Source of the DNA: Bacillota bacterium
GTDB taxonomy: Bacteria > Bacillota > Clostridia > Peptostreptococcales > Anaerovoracaceae
NCBI GenBank assembly: GCA_017538845.1
Contig: JAFYIC010000172.1
Span: forward strand, 1-7,382
Direction: 5' to 3'
DNA: 7,382 nt
Shown here: positions 1-6,883 of the stretch, piece after piece
How the letters are laid out: each line of letters starts with the position of its first letter
Position numbering within the stretch: the first letter of the stretch is position 1
The notes under the pieces: model-generated
Told to the model about the DNA's origin: nothing
Databases searched by the model: none
What the model saw: only the letters and a program-made list of their open reading frames with translations
Position numbers and translations under genes: made by a program

Positions 1-753
1 TACGACCTTGATGCCTTCATCCACGTTGGACTCAAAGACGTCTGCATCTTCCGGACTGCCGACTATAGTTCCGTAATGGGTCGGCACTGCATATTCAGGT
101 TTGATCCGGTTAATAAGACCTGCCGCTTCTTCTGCGGTCATAGTATATTTCCCGCCTATCGGGACCATTGCAACGTCACATTCGATCCCTGCGAGTTCGT
201 CCAGTGCGTCAGTATCACCGGCAACGTAATATTTGACTCCATCCAGTGTAATGATATATCCGAGCCAGCCGTTTTCTTTCGGATGGAACTGTTTGTCCTT
301 ATTGTATGCCGGGACCGCCTCTACCTTGATCCCGCTGATCTCTACCTCTTCTCCAGGTTCCATCCCGGTTACTGTTTCCGAAATACCCAGCGCGCTGACT
401 TCATCAAGCATGCTGTCCGGGCATACGATGACAGCGTCTTTCCCGGCTGCTTTCCTGATCGATTTTTCGTCAAAGTGATCGTAATGCCCGTGGGTTATGA
501 AGATAATATCCGCATCACAGGTCTTTTCCGATCTTTTGAACGGGTCTATATAAACGGTTTTTGATCCTTCGATCTTTATGCTGCTCTGAGTGTTTATGGA
601 TATCTTATTCATATCTACCTCCACCTTGGCTGTTTCAGTTTCCTGTTCATCCGCCGGTTTTTCATTGCTGCTTTTGCTGCCGCATCCCGAAAAAGCAAAA
701 AGCGCCAGGACCAGGCAGAGCAGCATCGCGATGATTTTTATATTTCTTTTCAT
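1..753 (-). CDS. MBL-fold metallo-hydrolase lipoprotein, partial (C-terminus off window)
   Basis: Predicted zinc-dependent hydrolase of the metallo-beta-lactamase superfamily, closest to the Lactamase_B_3 / UlaG-like branch, anchored outside the cytoplasmic membrane as a lipoprotein. 251 codons are open from ATG at 753 to the window edge with no stop, so the C-terminus is missing, probably by only a few residues. Residues 1-24 form a lipoprotein signal: basic MKRNIK, a hydrophobic stretch, then lipobox FSGC with Cys24. Residues 25-47 are an acidic, Glu/Lys/Thr-rich linker. The catalytic domain starts near residue 48. Metal ligands visible are H88-x-H90-x-D92-H93 (THGHYDHF), D180 in AGDTD, and H226 in PTHYG; H157 lies in a conserved-looking HPKENGWLGY stretch. 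The ribosome binding site is GGAAGGGG, just upstream of ATG. It follows the glyoxalase-like gene by 34 nt and is probably co-transcribed. The substrate is unknown. It is not a classical glyoxalase II by its motifs. A second possible start at Met48 is listed separately. Confidence 0.88.
   Translation of the reverse strand, partial: MKRNIKIIAMLLCLVLALFAFSGCGSKSSNEKPADEQETETAKVEVDMNKISINTQSSIKIEGSKTVYIDPFKRSEKTCDADIIFITHGHYDHFDEKSIRKAAGKDAVIVCPDSMLDEVSALGISETVTGMEPGEEVEISGIKVEAVPAYNKDKQFHPKENGWLGYIITLDGVKYYVAGDTDALDELAGIECDVAMVPIGGKYTMTAEEAAGLINRIKPEYAVPTHYGTIVGSPEDADVFESNVDEGIKVV
610..622 (-). promoter_or_regulatory. Possible internal ribosome binding site and start (Met48) in the MBL gene
   Basis: On the minus strand GGAGG (618-622) stands 5 nt before an in-frame ATG (610-612), Met48 of the lipoprotein. 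This is a better Shine-Dalgarno match than the one at the annotated start. A product from here would lack the signal peptide, Cys24 and the linker, and would begin almost exactly at the catalytic domain (MNKISINTQSS). Seen: the motif and spacing. Inferred: that it is used. The GGAGG also encodes part of the linker (KVEVD), so it could be chance. Confidence 0.4.
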
Positions 754-787
754 ATGATTTCCCCTTCCGGATGGATCGGGATCCGGT

Positions 788-1156
788 TTATCTCGTCGGC
801 ACTACTTCCATCCAGTATCCGTCCGGATCCGCTACGAAATAAATGCCCATCTTCGGATTCTCGAAGCAGATGCATCCCATCTCCTTATGATGAGCATAAG
901 CCGCGTCGTAATCGTCTACCCTGAATCCCACGTGGATCTCGTTATCACCAAGATCATAAGGCTCTGTCCTGTCGCGGTACCATGTGAGTTCAAGCATGGT
1001 CACGTCGCCTTCATCGGCCATGAATACGATCTCATAAGACCCGTCGTCTGAGGAGATCCTTCTCACCTCTTTGAAGCCGAAAGCCTCTTCATAGAATTTC
1101 ATGGATTTTTCCAGATCCAGTACCGTGATACAACTGTGATAAAGTGTGAATTTCAT
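788..1156 (-). CDS. gloA: Glyoxalase I-like VOC family protein (lactoylglutathione lyase-like)
   Basis: A 122-residue protein of the vicinal oxygen chelate superfamily, most like glyoxalase I, which isomerises the hemithioacetal of methylglyoxal and a thiol cofactor in the cytosol. Two beta-alpha-beta-beta-beta modules are recognisable: residues 1-60 (YHSCITVLDLEKSMKFYEEA) and 72-120 (EIHVGFRVDDYDAAYAHH, then VADPDGYWMEVV). The four metal ligands of the glyoxalase I family fall at the expected places: H7, E56 (MLELTWY), H75 and E117. Length is slightly below the usual 125-135. The start chosen is ATG at 1156, with AAGGAG at 1168-1173. The reading frame extends to a TTG at 1204, but that codon lies at the predicted transcription start and has no ribosome binding site. 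The thiol partner is uncertain because many Clostridia lack glutathione; a different small thiol or another VOC substrate is possible. It reads away from the phosphohexomutase gene and precedes the MBL gene by 34 nt. Confidence 0.85.
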   Translation of the reverse strand: MKFTLYHSCITVLDLEKSMKFYEEAFGFKEVRRISSDDGSYEIVFMADEGDVTMLELTWYRDRTEPYDLGDNEIHVGFRVDDYDAAYAHHKEMGCICFENPKMGIYFVADPDGYWMEVVPTR

Positions 1157-1208
1157 ATCTCTTTTCGCTCCTTCCGCGAGTGTTTTACTGTCGCTTTTTC
1201 TCAATCAG

Positions 1209-1217
1209 ATTATACCA
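1209..1217 (-). promoter_or_regulatory. Extended -10 promoter of the glyoxalase-like / MBL unit
   Basis: Read on the minus strand, the site is TGGTATAAT: a perfect TATAAT with the upstream TG of an extended -10 element. The best -35 candidate is weak (TTCTGA at 1233-1238, 18 nt spacer, 3 of 6 matches), as is usual for extended -10 promoters. Transcription would start near 1202, giving a leader of about 45 nt before ATG at 1156. This rules against the longer TTG-initiated reading of the gene. Confidence 0.7.
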
Positions 1218-1298
1218 CTCTTTTCATGCTATTCAGAATCTATCGGCAATTTTACCGCCGTAATCTTTCCCTTCCTCCCCCAAAACCCGGTCCGTTTA

Positions 1299-1307
1299 TG
1301 TTAAAAT
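1299..1307 (+). promoter_or_regulatory. Probable extended -10 promoter of the phosphohexomutase gene
   Basis: TGTTAAAAT matches an extended -10 (TGn followed by TAAAAT, 5 of 6 to TATAAT). No convincing -35 is present at 16-18 nt upstream, where the sequence is C-rich. Transcription would begin near 1314, leaving a leader of about 30 nt that contains the ribosome binding site. It lies back to back with the promoter of the glyoxalase-like gene, about 80 nt apart, in a 188-nt intergenic region. Confidence 0.45.
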
Positions 1308-1344
1308 TACAGTAGAAACAAGCACGTATACGGAGGATCACAAA

Positions 1345-2982
1345 ATGGTAAAAAGGGACTACAGCAAACTTCAGAATGGAAGCGATATCAGAGGCGTCGC
1401 CGTAGAGGGTTTCCCCGGCGAAATACCGAATCTGACATCGGAAGCGGCCATCAGGATAGCGAGAGGATTCCTTCTCTGGCTATGTGAAAAGACAGGAAAA
1501 GTCCCGTCGGATCTGAAGATCTCTATAGGAAGAGACCCCAGGATCACAGGCATGGAACTGAAGTACGGACTCCTGAACGGCTTCGGGCCCTACGATGTGG
1601 AAACTCTGGACTGCGGTCTGGCATCCACCCCGGCCATGTTCATGTCCACCCTTTTCACCGGATTCAAATGTGACGGAGCTATCATGATCACCGCCAGCCA
1701 CCTGCCTTTCAACAGGAACGGCTTTAAATTCTTCGACAAAGACGGCGGTCTCAATAAAGAAGATATATCCGCGATCCTCAGGAACGCAGAAGACGACGAG
1801 AGGCTGGCAAAGCTCACGCCTTTCCTTTCCAATAAACCGCCTGAGACCAGCAGGATGACCCAGTATCCGGCAAAGGCAGCGCCTCTTATGGACGCTTACT
1901 GTGATCACCTCATCAATCTTATCAGGCGCGGCGTCAATCATTCGCTCACATTCGATAAGCCTCTTACAGGCATGAAAATCGTAGTCGACGCGGGAAACGG
2001 CAGCGGCGGTTTTTACGCTACCCGCGTGCTGGAGCCACTGGGCGCGGACATCTCCGGCAGCCAGTATCTGAAACCTGACGGCAGATTCCCCAACCACGCT
2101 CCCAATCCGGAAGACCCGAAGGCCATCGCCTCCATATGCGACGCGGTCAAAAGTGCCGGAGCCGATCTGGGGATAATATTCGATACAGACGTAGACAGAT
2201 CCGCCGCAGTGGATAACAACGGCAAGGAGATCGCGAGAAACGGTATCGTTGCCATGGCAGCGTCCCTGGTAGCAGAAAGGTTCCCGGGAACCACCATAGT
2301 CACTGACAGTATCACCAGCACAGAGCTTACTGATTTCCTTGAGAACGTGCTGGACTTAAAGCATCTCCGCTTCAAGAGAGGCTACAAGAATGTTATAAAC
2401 AAAGCCATTGAACTGAACGCAGCCGGCGAAGACTGCCAGCTGGCTATCGAAACATCGGGCCACGCAGCTATGAAAGAGAACCACTTCCTTGACGACGGCG
2501 CTTATCTTGCGACAAAGATAGTCATAAAGGCGGCGAAACTCTTCGCCATCGGAAAATCCATAGATACTGTTCTGGAAGATCTGAAAGAGCCGGCGGAAGC
2601 GGAAGAAGTCCGCATCCCCATAAAGCCAGAAGCCATCGAAAAGGCCGGCAGCCTGGCCGCGATCGGGGACAAGGTCATCAATGAGCTTTCAGCGTGGGCA
2701 GAAAATTATCCCGGCATGGAACTTGTAAAGCCCAACTATGAAGGCGTGCGGATCGCCTTTGACATGGAACTTCCGAAATCCCCGGACGACGCGGAAGACA
2801 AGGCGAGTGAGCGTCTCGCAGGCTGGTGCCTGCTGAGGAAATCTCTCCACGACCCGCTCCTGCCTCTGAATGTGGAATCTTCCGTGAAAGGCGGCTGCAG
2901 AGTGATATATGAACTTCTCTACAGTTTCCTGTCCGGATATGACGAACTGGACACGGAGCCGCTGAAAAAGAAACTGGACTGA
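1345..2982 (+). CDS. Phosphohexomutase (phosphoglucomutase/phosphomannomutase superfamily), atypical subfamily
   Basis: A 545-residue cytosolic alpha-D-phosphohexomutase, expected to interconvert glucose-1-P and glucose-6-P or the mannose equivalents. The first three domains are recognisable. The phosphoserine loop is ITASHLPFNRNG with S118, where most family members read TASHNP. The metal loop is DTDVDR (D280, D282, D284, R285). The sugar-recognition loop is ETSGH (369-373), usually GExSGH. The usual C-terminal phosphate-binding loop RxSGTEP is absent; at that place there is LLRKSLHDPLLPLNVESS (497-513) followed by a Gly-rich GGCRVI. From memory, the same SHLP and HDPxLPLN-type loops occur in a plant/bacterial branch of the superfamily; this needs alignment. 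The start is supported by GGAGG 8 nt upstream of ATG. It is transcribed alone and ends at a strong hairpin. Substrate specificity cannot be read from the sequence; the activity call is family-based. Confidence 0.88.
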   Translation: MVKRDYSKLQNGSDIRGVAVEGFPGEIPNLTSEAAIRIARGFLLWLCEKTGKVPSDLKISIGRDPRITGMELKYGLLNGFGPYDVETLDCGLASTPAMFMSTLFTGFKCDGAIMITASHLPFNRNGFKFFDKDGGLNKEDISAILRNAEDDERLAKLTPFLSNKPPETSRMTQYPAKAAPLMDAYCDHLINLIRRGVNHSLTFDKPLTGMKIVVDAGNGSGGFYATRVLEPLGADISGSQYLKPDGRFPNHAPNPEDPKAIASICDAVKSAGADLGIIFDTDVDRSAAVDNNGKEIARNGIVAMAASLVAERFPGTTIVTDSITSTELTDFLENVLDLKHLRFKRGYKNVINKAIELNAAGEDCQLAIETSGHAAMKENHFLDDGAYLATKIVIKAAKLFAIGKSIDTVLEDLKEPAEAEEVRIPIKPEAIEKAGSLAAIGDKVINELSAWAENYPGMELVKPNYEGVRIAFDMELPKSPDDAEDKASERLAGWCLLRKSLHDPLLPLNVESSVKGGCRVIYELLYSFLSGYDELDTEPLKKKLD

Positions 2983-3000
2983 GTTCAAAAGAAAAGATAA

Positions 3001-3034
3001 AAAAAGACCCCGCGTCTGACGCGGGGTTTTCTTT
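3001..3034 (+). terminator. Rho-independent terminator of the phosphohexomutase gene
   Basis: Stem CCCCGCG (3008-3014) pairs with CGCGGGG (3020-3026), extended by T3015-A3019 inside and A3007-T3027 outside. TTTTCTTT follows on the plus strand. It lies 25 nt after the stop codon. The stem is preceded by an A-rich run (AAAAAG), so it could also stop transcription from the opposite strand. Confidence 0.9.
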
Positions 3035-3038
3035 GCAT

Positions 3039-3077
3039 AAAAAGTCCCGGCATGGCGCTGCCACACCGGGTCTTTTG
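3039..3077 (-). terminator. Rho-independent terminator of pgi
   Basis: On the minus strand an outer AAAAG/CTTTT pairing continues into CCCGG/CCGGG (3046-3050 with 3066-3070) across a single mismatch. An inner TGGC/GCCA stem follows (3053-3056 with 3060-3063) with a 3-nt loop. The transcript ends in CTTTTT. It begins 3 nt beyond the pgi stop codon. The plus-strand reading also ends in CTTTT, so the hairpin may act both ways. Confidence 0.82.
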
Positions 3078-3079
3078 CT

Positions 3080-4306
3080 CTATACGAATTTCTTCATTTC
3101 CGATTTGTATCTTTCGACTCCCGGCTGATCGAAGGGATCAACGCCCATGAGCCTTGCCGTGATCACGCAGCTTGTCTCGAAATAGTAGATCAGCTGTCCC
3201 AAAACGTATTCGTTCATTACAGGAACGCTGATGTGTACCAGCGGTACTCCGGCTTCCTTGTGGGCATCCAGGGCACCCTTTGCTGCAGCCCTGTTCAACG
3301 CCGCAAGCCCTACTCCGTCATATTTGCCGCCGGGCACCATAATGTCGAAAGGATTCTCTTCTATATCTATGACCGTTTCAAAGAATACCGGCGCCCCGTC
3401 CTGGAGGAACTGTCCCATGGAATGGAGATCCCCCGTCATGTCCAGTGCCATCGGCAGTATGCCCTGGCCGGCCTTTCCTTCACTTTCCGCGAAAAGCTGC
3501 CTGAGCCATTCGGTAAATCCGTGCATAGACGGTTCATATGTCAGGAACGTTTCCACGGCTTTTCCCTTTTCCTTCAGAAGGTATCTGTTGATGCCGTAAT
3601 CCTGGAGCACGTCGTCCCAGCCCATATCCGTAGCCATTATCTCCGCACCCCGGTGGAGGTCCTTGATATTCACTCCTGCCACAGCCATTGGGAGAAGTCC
3701 CGCTTCGGAAAGCACGGAGTATCTGCCCCCGATGTCATCGGGCATGGTAAAGAGTTTGTACCCTTCTGTCTTAGCCTCCTCACGAAGTCCGCCTTCGCCT
3801 GTGCCCGTTATGAAATAGATCCTATCCCTGAAAGAGGTATCGTATTTTTCTGTCATTATCTTCTTGAAGATGTGATAAACCGCTTCCGTCTCCGCAGTCG
3901 TTCCGGATTTTGAAACCACGCAGAGGCAAATATCTTTCCCCTCGAGTTTCTGCATCAGCTCCAGGTGATATGCGGGAGAAAGGTTAGTGCCTGCGAAAAG
4001 CACTTCGATACCGTCATGCTTCAGCTGCCCCGCTCCGCCTATGGCGTCGATGACCGCTTTTGCGCCAAGATAGGATCCTCCGATACCGATCACCACCAGA
4101 GTATCGCACTTCTTCTTTATCTCTTCCGCAGTCTCCAGAATGGCTCGCATTTTCCTCTGATCAAAATAAAGGGGAAGTTTCACCCATCCGGAAAGATCCA
4201 TTTTACCGGACCAGAGCGCCTCCATTATTGACGCTGTATCTTCTTTCTGTTCCTTCAGTTCATCGGCAGTTATACCCGTGTTCGACAAATCAATAGTAAA
4301 ATCCAT
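3080..4306 (-). CDS. pgi: Glucose-6-phosphate isomerase
   Basis: Cytosolic glycolytic and gluconeogenic isomerase interconverting glucose-6-phosphate and fructose-6-phosphate. The 408-residue protein is of the short bacterial type and somewhat shorter than the roughly 450 residues of Bacillus enzymes. Visible elements in order: sugar-isomerase (SIS) glycine loop GIGGSYLGAK (74-83); phosphate-binding SKSGTTAET (132-140); family signature DIGGRYSVLS (191-200) with R195; ESEGK (274-278) with candidate catalytic base E274; GDLHSMGQFLQDG (292-304) with ring-opening candidate H295; and C-terminal signature DPFDQPGVERYK (390-401) with K401. Residue roles are assigned by family comparison. The start is ATG at 4306, with AAAGGAG 7 nt upstream. 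An in-frame GTG at 4330 overlaps the end of the upstream permease gene and lacks a ribosome binding site. It is the last gene of the minus-strand run, 20 nt after the permease gene, and is followed at once by a terminator. Confidence 0.96.
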   Translation of the reverse strand: MDFTIDLSNTGITADELKEQKEDTASIMEALWSGKMDLSGWVKLPLYFDQRKMRAILETAEEIKKKCDTLVVIGIGGSYLGAKAVIDAIGGAGQLKHDGIEVLFAGTNLSPAYHLELMQKLEGKDICLCVVSKSGTTAETEAVYHIFKKIMTEKYDTSFRDRIYFITGTGEGGLREEAKTEGYKLFTMPDDIGGRYSVLSEAGLLPMAVAGVNIKDLHRGAEIMATDMGWDDVLQDYGINRYLLKEKGKAVETFLTYEPSMHGFTEWLRQLFAESEGKAGQGILPMALDMTGDLHSMGQFLQDGAPVFFETVIDIEENPFDIMVPGGKYDGVGLAALNRAAAKGALDAHKEAGVPLVHISVPVMNEYVLGQLIYYFETSCVITARLMGVDPFDQPGVERYKSEMKKFV

Positions 4307-4326
4307 TGCGTTGCTCCTTTCGAAAA

Positions 4327-5289
4327 TCACAGTATCAGCCAGTTTATCACTTCCATGGCCACCGGCAGAGTTATCACGGAAAGCACCGTGGACTCGAACA
4401 TGATCATAGTGGCCAGTTCTTTATTGTTGTTTTCCTGCTCCGCAAGCATGCATACCGTAGCCGCCTGCGGGAAACTTGTCCCCAGCACCAGCATGGCTTT
4501 TACCATAGGCGCAATCGGGAGAAAATATACGAGAAGTACTGTCAGTGCGGGAAGCAGCACCAGTTTGTTCAGCGAGCTTTCCCATACCACCCTCTGCCTG
4601 AGTATATCCTTTACATGACATTTCGTCAGCGTCGAACCTATGAATACCATGGCCATAGGTGTGGCTACTCTTCCCATATAGTCCAGATAGGTGGCTATTG
4701 TCTCGCCTACGGTGCCGGAGAATCTCCAGCCGGAAACGCTTATGACGAATCCCAGCACCAGCGCAACTATATTCGGATTAGCGAGCACTTTCCCGCATAC
4801 CGCGAAAACATGCCCCGCTGTCACTTTCTTCCTGGGCTCGCCTCTGTCCCTGTGGAGCAGGTAAAGCCCGTAGGAGAAGAAGATGAAATTCAGCGCCGAA
4901 CTGTGGGCTATCATCAGGAAGAAAGCCTCAGAGCCGTAAAATACCGAGGCTATGGCAAATCCCATGAACCCGTTGTTGGGGCTCACCATGGCGAACTCCG
5001 CGACACCGGATATGTCCCTCGGGAACTTTCTGGCTTTCCCGTACAGGAACGCCCAGCCGCAGTATATGGCAAAGCAGGCCAGCGACGCTCCGAACATGAG
5101 CAGGAATTCCAGAGCCAGGGATGTTGTCATCTTCAGGGAACCTATCTCTTCCGCAATGAGACAGGGGTAGGCAAAATATACGATGAACTTGTTCAGTCCG
5201 TGGTTCATCTTGTCGTCTATGAAGTTGAATCGTCTGAGGAGATACCCTGTGCCGAGCATCCCGAACAGGACTGCAAATTGTCCGTACAT
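4327..5289 (-). CDS. AEC family (auxin efflux carrier-like) permease
   Basis: A 320-residue integral membrane protein of the AEC family, secondary transporters of the bile/arsenite/riboflavin transporter superfamily. The characterised bacterial members carry organic anions such as malonate or malate; the substrate here is unknown. Length and hydrophobic pattern fit about ten membrane spans in two five-span halves joined by a basic loop near residues 146-160 (HRDRGEPRKK). Family landmarks are PNNGFMG (104-110) in the first half, NPNIVALVLG (171-180) opening the second half, TPMAMVFIGSTL (210-221), and SFPQAATVCMLAEQ (272-285) near the end. The start is ATG at 5289, preceded by a purine-rich GGGGGAAAAGAAG rather than a clean GGAGG. 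A GC-rich inverted repeat lies just upstream. The gene sits 48 nt after the UPF0371 gene and 20 nt before pgi, so a role tied to central carbon metabolism is plausible but unproven. Confidence 0.92.
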   Translation of the reverse strand: MYGQFAVLFGMLGTGYLLRRFNFIDDKMNHGLNKFIVYFAYPCLIAEEIGSLKMTTSLALEFLLMFGASLACFAIYCGWAFLYGKARKFPRDISGVAEFAMVSPNNGFMGFAIASVFYGSEAFFLMIAHSSALNFIFFSYGLYLLHRDRGEPRKKVTAGHVFAVCGKVLANPNIVALVLGFVISVSGWRFSGTVGETIATYLDYMGRVATPMAMVFIGSTLTKCHVKDILRQRVVWESSLNKLVLLPALTVLLVYFLPIAPMVKAMLVLGTSFPQAATVCMLAEQENNNKELATMIMFESTVLSVITLPVAMEVINWLIL

Positions 5290-5302
5290 CTTCTTTTCCC
5301 CC

Positions 5303-5318
5303 GGCGGGATACCCCGCC
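5303..5318 (-). repeat. GC-rich inverted repeat in the leader of the AEC permease gene
   Basis: A perfect 6-bp inverted repeat, GGCGGG-gtat-CCCGCC on the minus strand, lies between the UPF0371 stop codon and the permease start. It directly abuts the purine-rich ribosome-binding stretch. No T-run follows, so it is not a standard terminator. It could act as an mRNA processing or stability hairpin, or lower translation of the permease. Confidence 0.5.
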
Positions 5319-5337
5319 CGCTCTGTCCGTCCGCGGA

Positions 5338-6855
5338 TCAGCCAAAGTAAAGGTTCGTTGTTATATATTCAGGATCGCAGGTCACGTCGATGCCCAGGCC
5401 CCGCAGGGTCTGCTCGTCTCTTTCACTGAGTATGGCCGTACAGTGAGCTCTGCATCCTCTCAGTTCCTTGATCTTGTCCAGAGCCGCCTTTGCAGACGGA
5501 TTGGTTGCCGCCGATATGGTCAGCGCGTTCAATATCTCTTCGCAGTTCAAGCTGGTCCTGTCATTCTGCAGGATATCGACTTTCAGGTTCTGTATGTCCG
5601 CCAGCACCTGCCTTGAGATCAGGTCTATATCGTCATTGAGTCCTGACAGGACTTTTATGGCGTTAAGGATGTTGGCTGCAGCTGCTACCATCCTTCTTGA
5701 ACTTCTTCCTGTAACGATCTGACCGTCGGGAAGTTCCATTGCCATGACTACCACGTTCTCATAGTGGTCTCCGTCGCTGACTCTCTTTTCTTCCGCATAC
5801 TCTCTGGCCGGTTCAACTACTACTCTGTCTTCGACTACCAGATTGCATTCGTCCATGAGCAGTTTTGAACGTTCCAGGCTTGCCTCGCTTATCTTCCCTT
5901 TTTTGTAGTCCACCAGAGCGATCAGGTATCTTCTGATTATCTCCTGATATGATGCCTCTTTGACTACTTCGTCATCTATGATGGAAAAGCCCGCCCTGTT
6001 GACGCCCATGTCAGTCGGGCTCTTGTATTCTGATTCGGTTCCTGTGATCTTTTCTATGATCCTCTTCACTACCGGGAATACTTCCAGGTCCCTGTTGTAG
6101 TTGACCGCCTGCTCACCGTAGGCTTCCAGATGGAAGGAGTCGATCATGTTCACGTCTTTAAGGTCTGCCGTCGCCGCCTCGTAGGCTACATTCACCGGAT
6201 GCTTCAGGGGGAGGTTCCAGATCGGGAATGTCTCGAACTTGGCGTATCTCACTTTCACGCCTCTCTTGTTGTCGTGGTAAAGCTGTGAAAGGCATGTTGC
6301 CAGTTTGCCGCTTCCGCCGCCCGGGCCCGTTACGACTACCAGAGGCTTGGAAACTTCTATGTACGGATTGGCTCCGTAGCCCTCTTCACTTACTATGGTA
6401 TCCACGTCTGTGGGATATCCTTTTGTGAAGGTATGCTTGTATGTTTTGATGCCGCGGCGCTCCAGCTTGTTGATGAACATATTCACCGCAGGTTCATCCT
6501 GATATCTGGTGACTACCACGCTGTTTATCTCAAGGTCGTATCTTCTGAAGATATCCAGCAGCCTCAGCACTTCCAGGTCGTATGTGATACCGAAATCCTG
6601 TCTGGTCTTGCTTGTTGTGATATCCCCGGCGTAGATGCACATTATGATCTCTGCGTGATCCTTCAATCTCTGCAGCAGTTTGATCTTGGCGTTTTCGTCA
6701 AATCCCGGTAGTACGCGCATTGCATGTTTGTCCTGGACCAGTTTGCCTCCGAATTCAAGGTAAAGTCTCTCGCTGTTGCCGCTGTTGATCCTTTCCCGGA
6801 TATACTTGGACTGCTCTTCGATGTATTTCTCAGCATCAAAACCTATTTTTTTCAT
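5338..6855 (-). CDS. UPF0371 / DUF1846 family protein, function unknown
   Basis: A 505-residue protein of the DUF1846 (UPF0371) family, common in Firmicutes and without an established function; the length fits the family (about 490-510). Recognisable stretches are [21 protein letters not shown] (31-51), a glycine-rich nucleotide-binding-like loop [10 protein letters not shown] (175-184), [17 protein letters not shown] (206-222), [16 protein letters not shown] (225-239), [15 protein letters not shown] (278-292), and the C-terminal [16 protein letters not shown] (465-480). From memory, many relatives have TAPGPGSGK in the loop and serines where this protein has C468 and C472; both points need alignment. 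No signal peptide or membrane span is evident, so it is probably cytosolic. The start at ATG 6855 has GGAGG at 6861-6865, 5 nt away. It lies 28 nt after the microprotein gene and 48 nt before the permease gene. ATP or nucleotide binding is a guess from the loop alone. Confidence 0.93.
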   Translation of the reverse strand: MKKIGFDAEKYIEEQSKYIRERINSGNSERLYLEFGGKLVQDKHAMRVLPGFDENAKIKLLQRLKDHAEIIMCIYAGDITTSKTRQDFGITYDLEVLRLLDIFRRYDLEINSVVVTRYQDEPAVNMFINKLERRGIKTYKHTFTKGYPTDVDTIVSEEGYGANPYIEVSKPLVVVTGPGGGSGKLATCLSQLYHDNKRGVKVRYAKFETFPIWNLPLKHPVNVAYEAATADLKDVNMIDSFHLEAYGEQAVNYNRDLEVFPVVKRIIEKITGTESEYKSPTDMGVNRAGFSIIDDEVVKEASYQEIIRRYLIALVDYKKGKISEASLERSKLLMDECNLVVEDRVVVEPAREYAEEKRVSDGDHYENVVVMAMELPDGQIVTGRSSRRMVAAAANILNAIKVLSGLNDDIDLISRQVLADIQNLKVDILQNDRTSLNCEEILNALTISAATNPSAKAALDKIKELRGCRAHCTAILSERDEQTLRGLGIDVTCDPEYITTNLYFG

Positions 6856-6883
6856 TTTTCCCTCCCTGCGTAAATGAATATAT

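Noticed and set aside
76..564. A 162-codon plus-strand frame at the left edge.
   Set aside because: It is antisense to the MBL catalytic domain, which has its full set of metal-binding motifs; the plus frame is rich in Cys and Phe and shows no recognisable domain.
1157..1204. An N-terminal extension of the glyoxalase-like protein by 16 residues from a TTG codon.
   Set aside because: The TTG sits at the predicted transcription start, has no ribosome binding site, and the extension is not part of the VOC fold.
1480..2097. A 205-codon minus-strand frame within the phosphohexomutase gene.
   Set aside because: It is antisense to the serine-loop domain of a clear mutase and has no domain of its own.
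2678..3066. Two overlapping minus-strand frames of about 125 codons across the end of the phosphohexomutase gene.
   Set aside because: Both run through the two terminator hairpins and lie antisense to coding sequence; neither resembles a known protein.
3233..3913. A 226-codon plus-strand frame opposite pgi.
   Set aside because: It is antisense to conserved pgi signatures and has no domain.
4307..4330. An N-terminal extension of pgi by 8 residues from a GTG overlapping the permease stop codon.
   Set aside because: ATG at 4306 has AAAGGAG at 7-nt spacing, while the GTG has no nearby Shine-Dalgarno site.
4306..5616. A 436-codon plus-strand open frame opposite the permease gene and the end of the UPF0371 gene.
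   Set aside because: It is rich in Arg, His, Tyr and Gln, has no domain, and lies wholly antisense to an obvious AEC permease and the conserved UPF0371 C-terminus. It is a shadow frame.
6877..6882. A TATATT -10-like hexamer on the minus strand just upstream of the UPF0371 gene.
   Set aside because: There is no -35 match at 16-18 nt upstream and no extended TG; A/T hexamers like this are common in short gaps.
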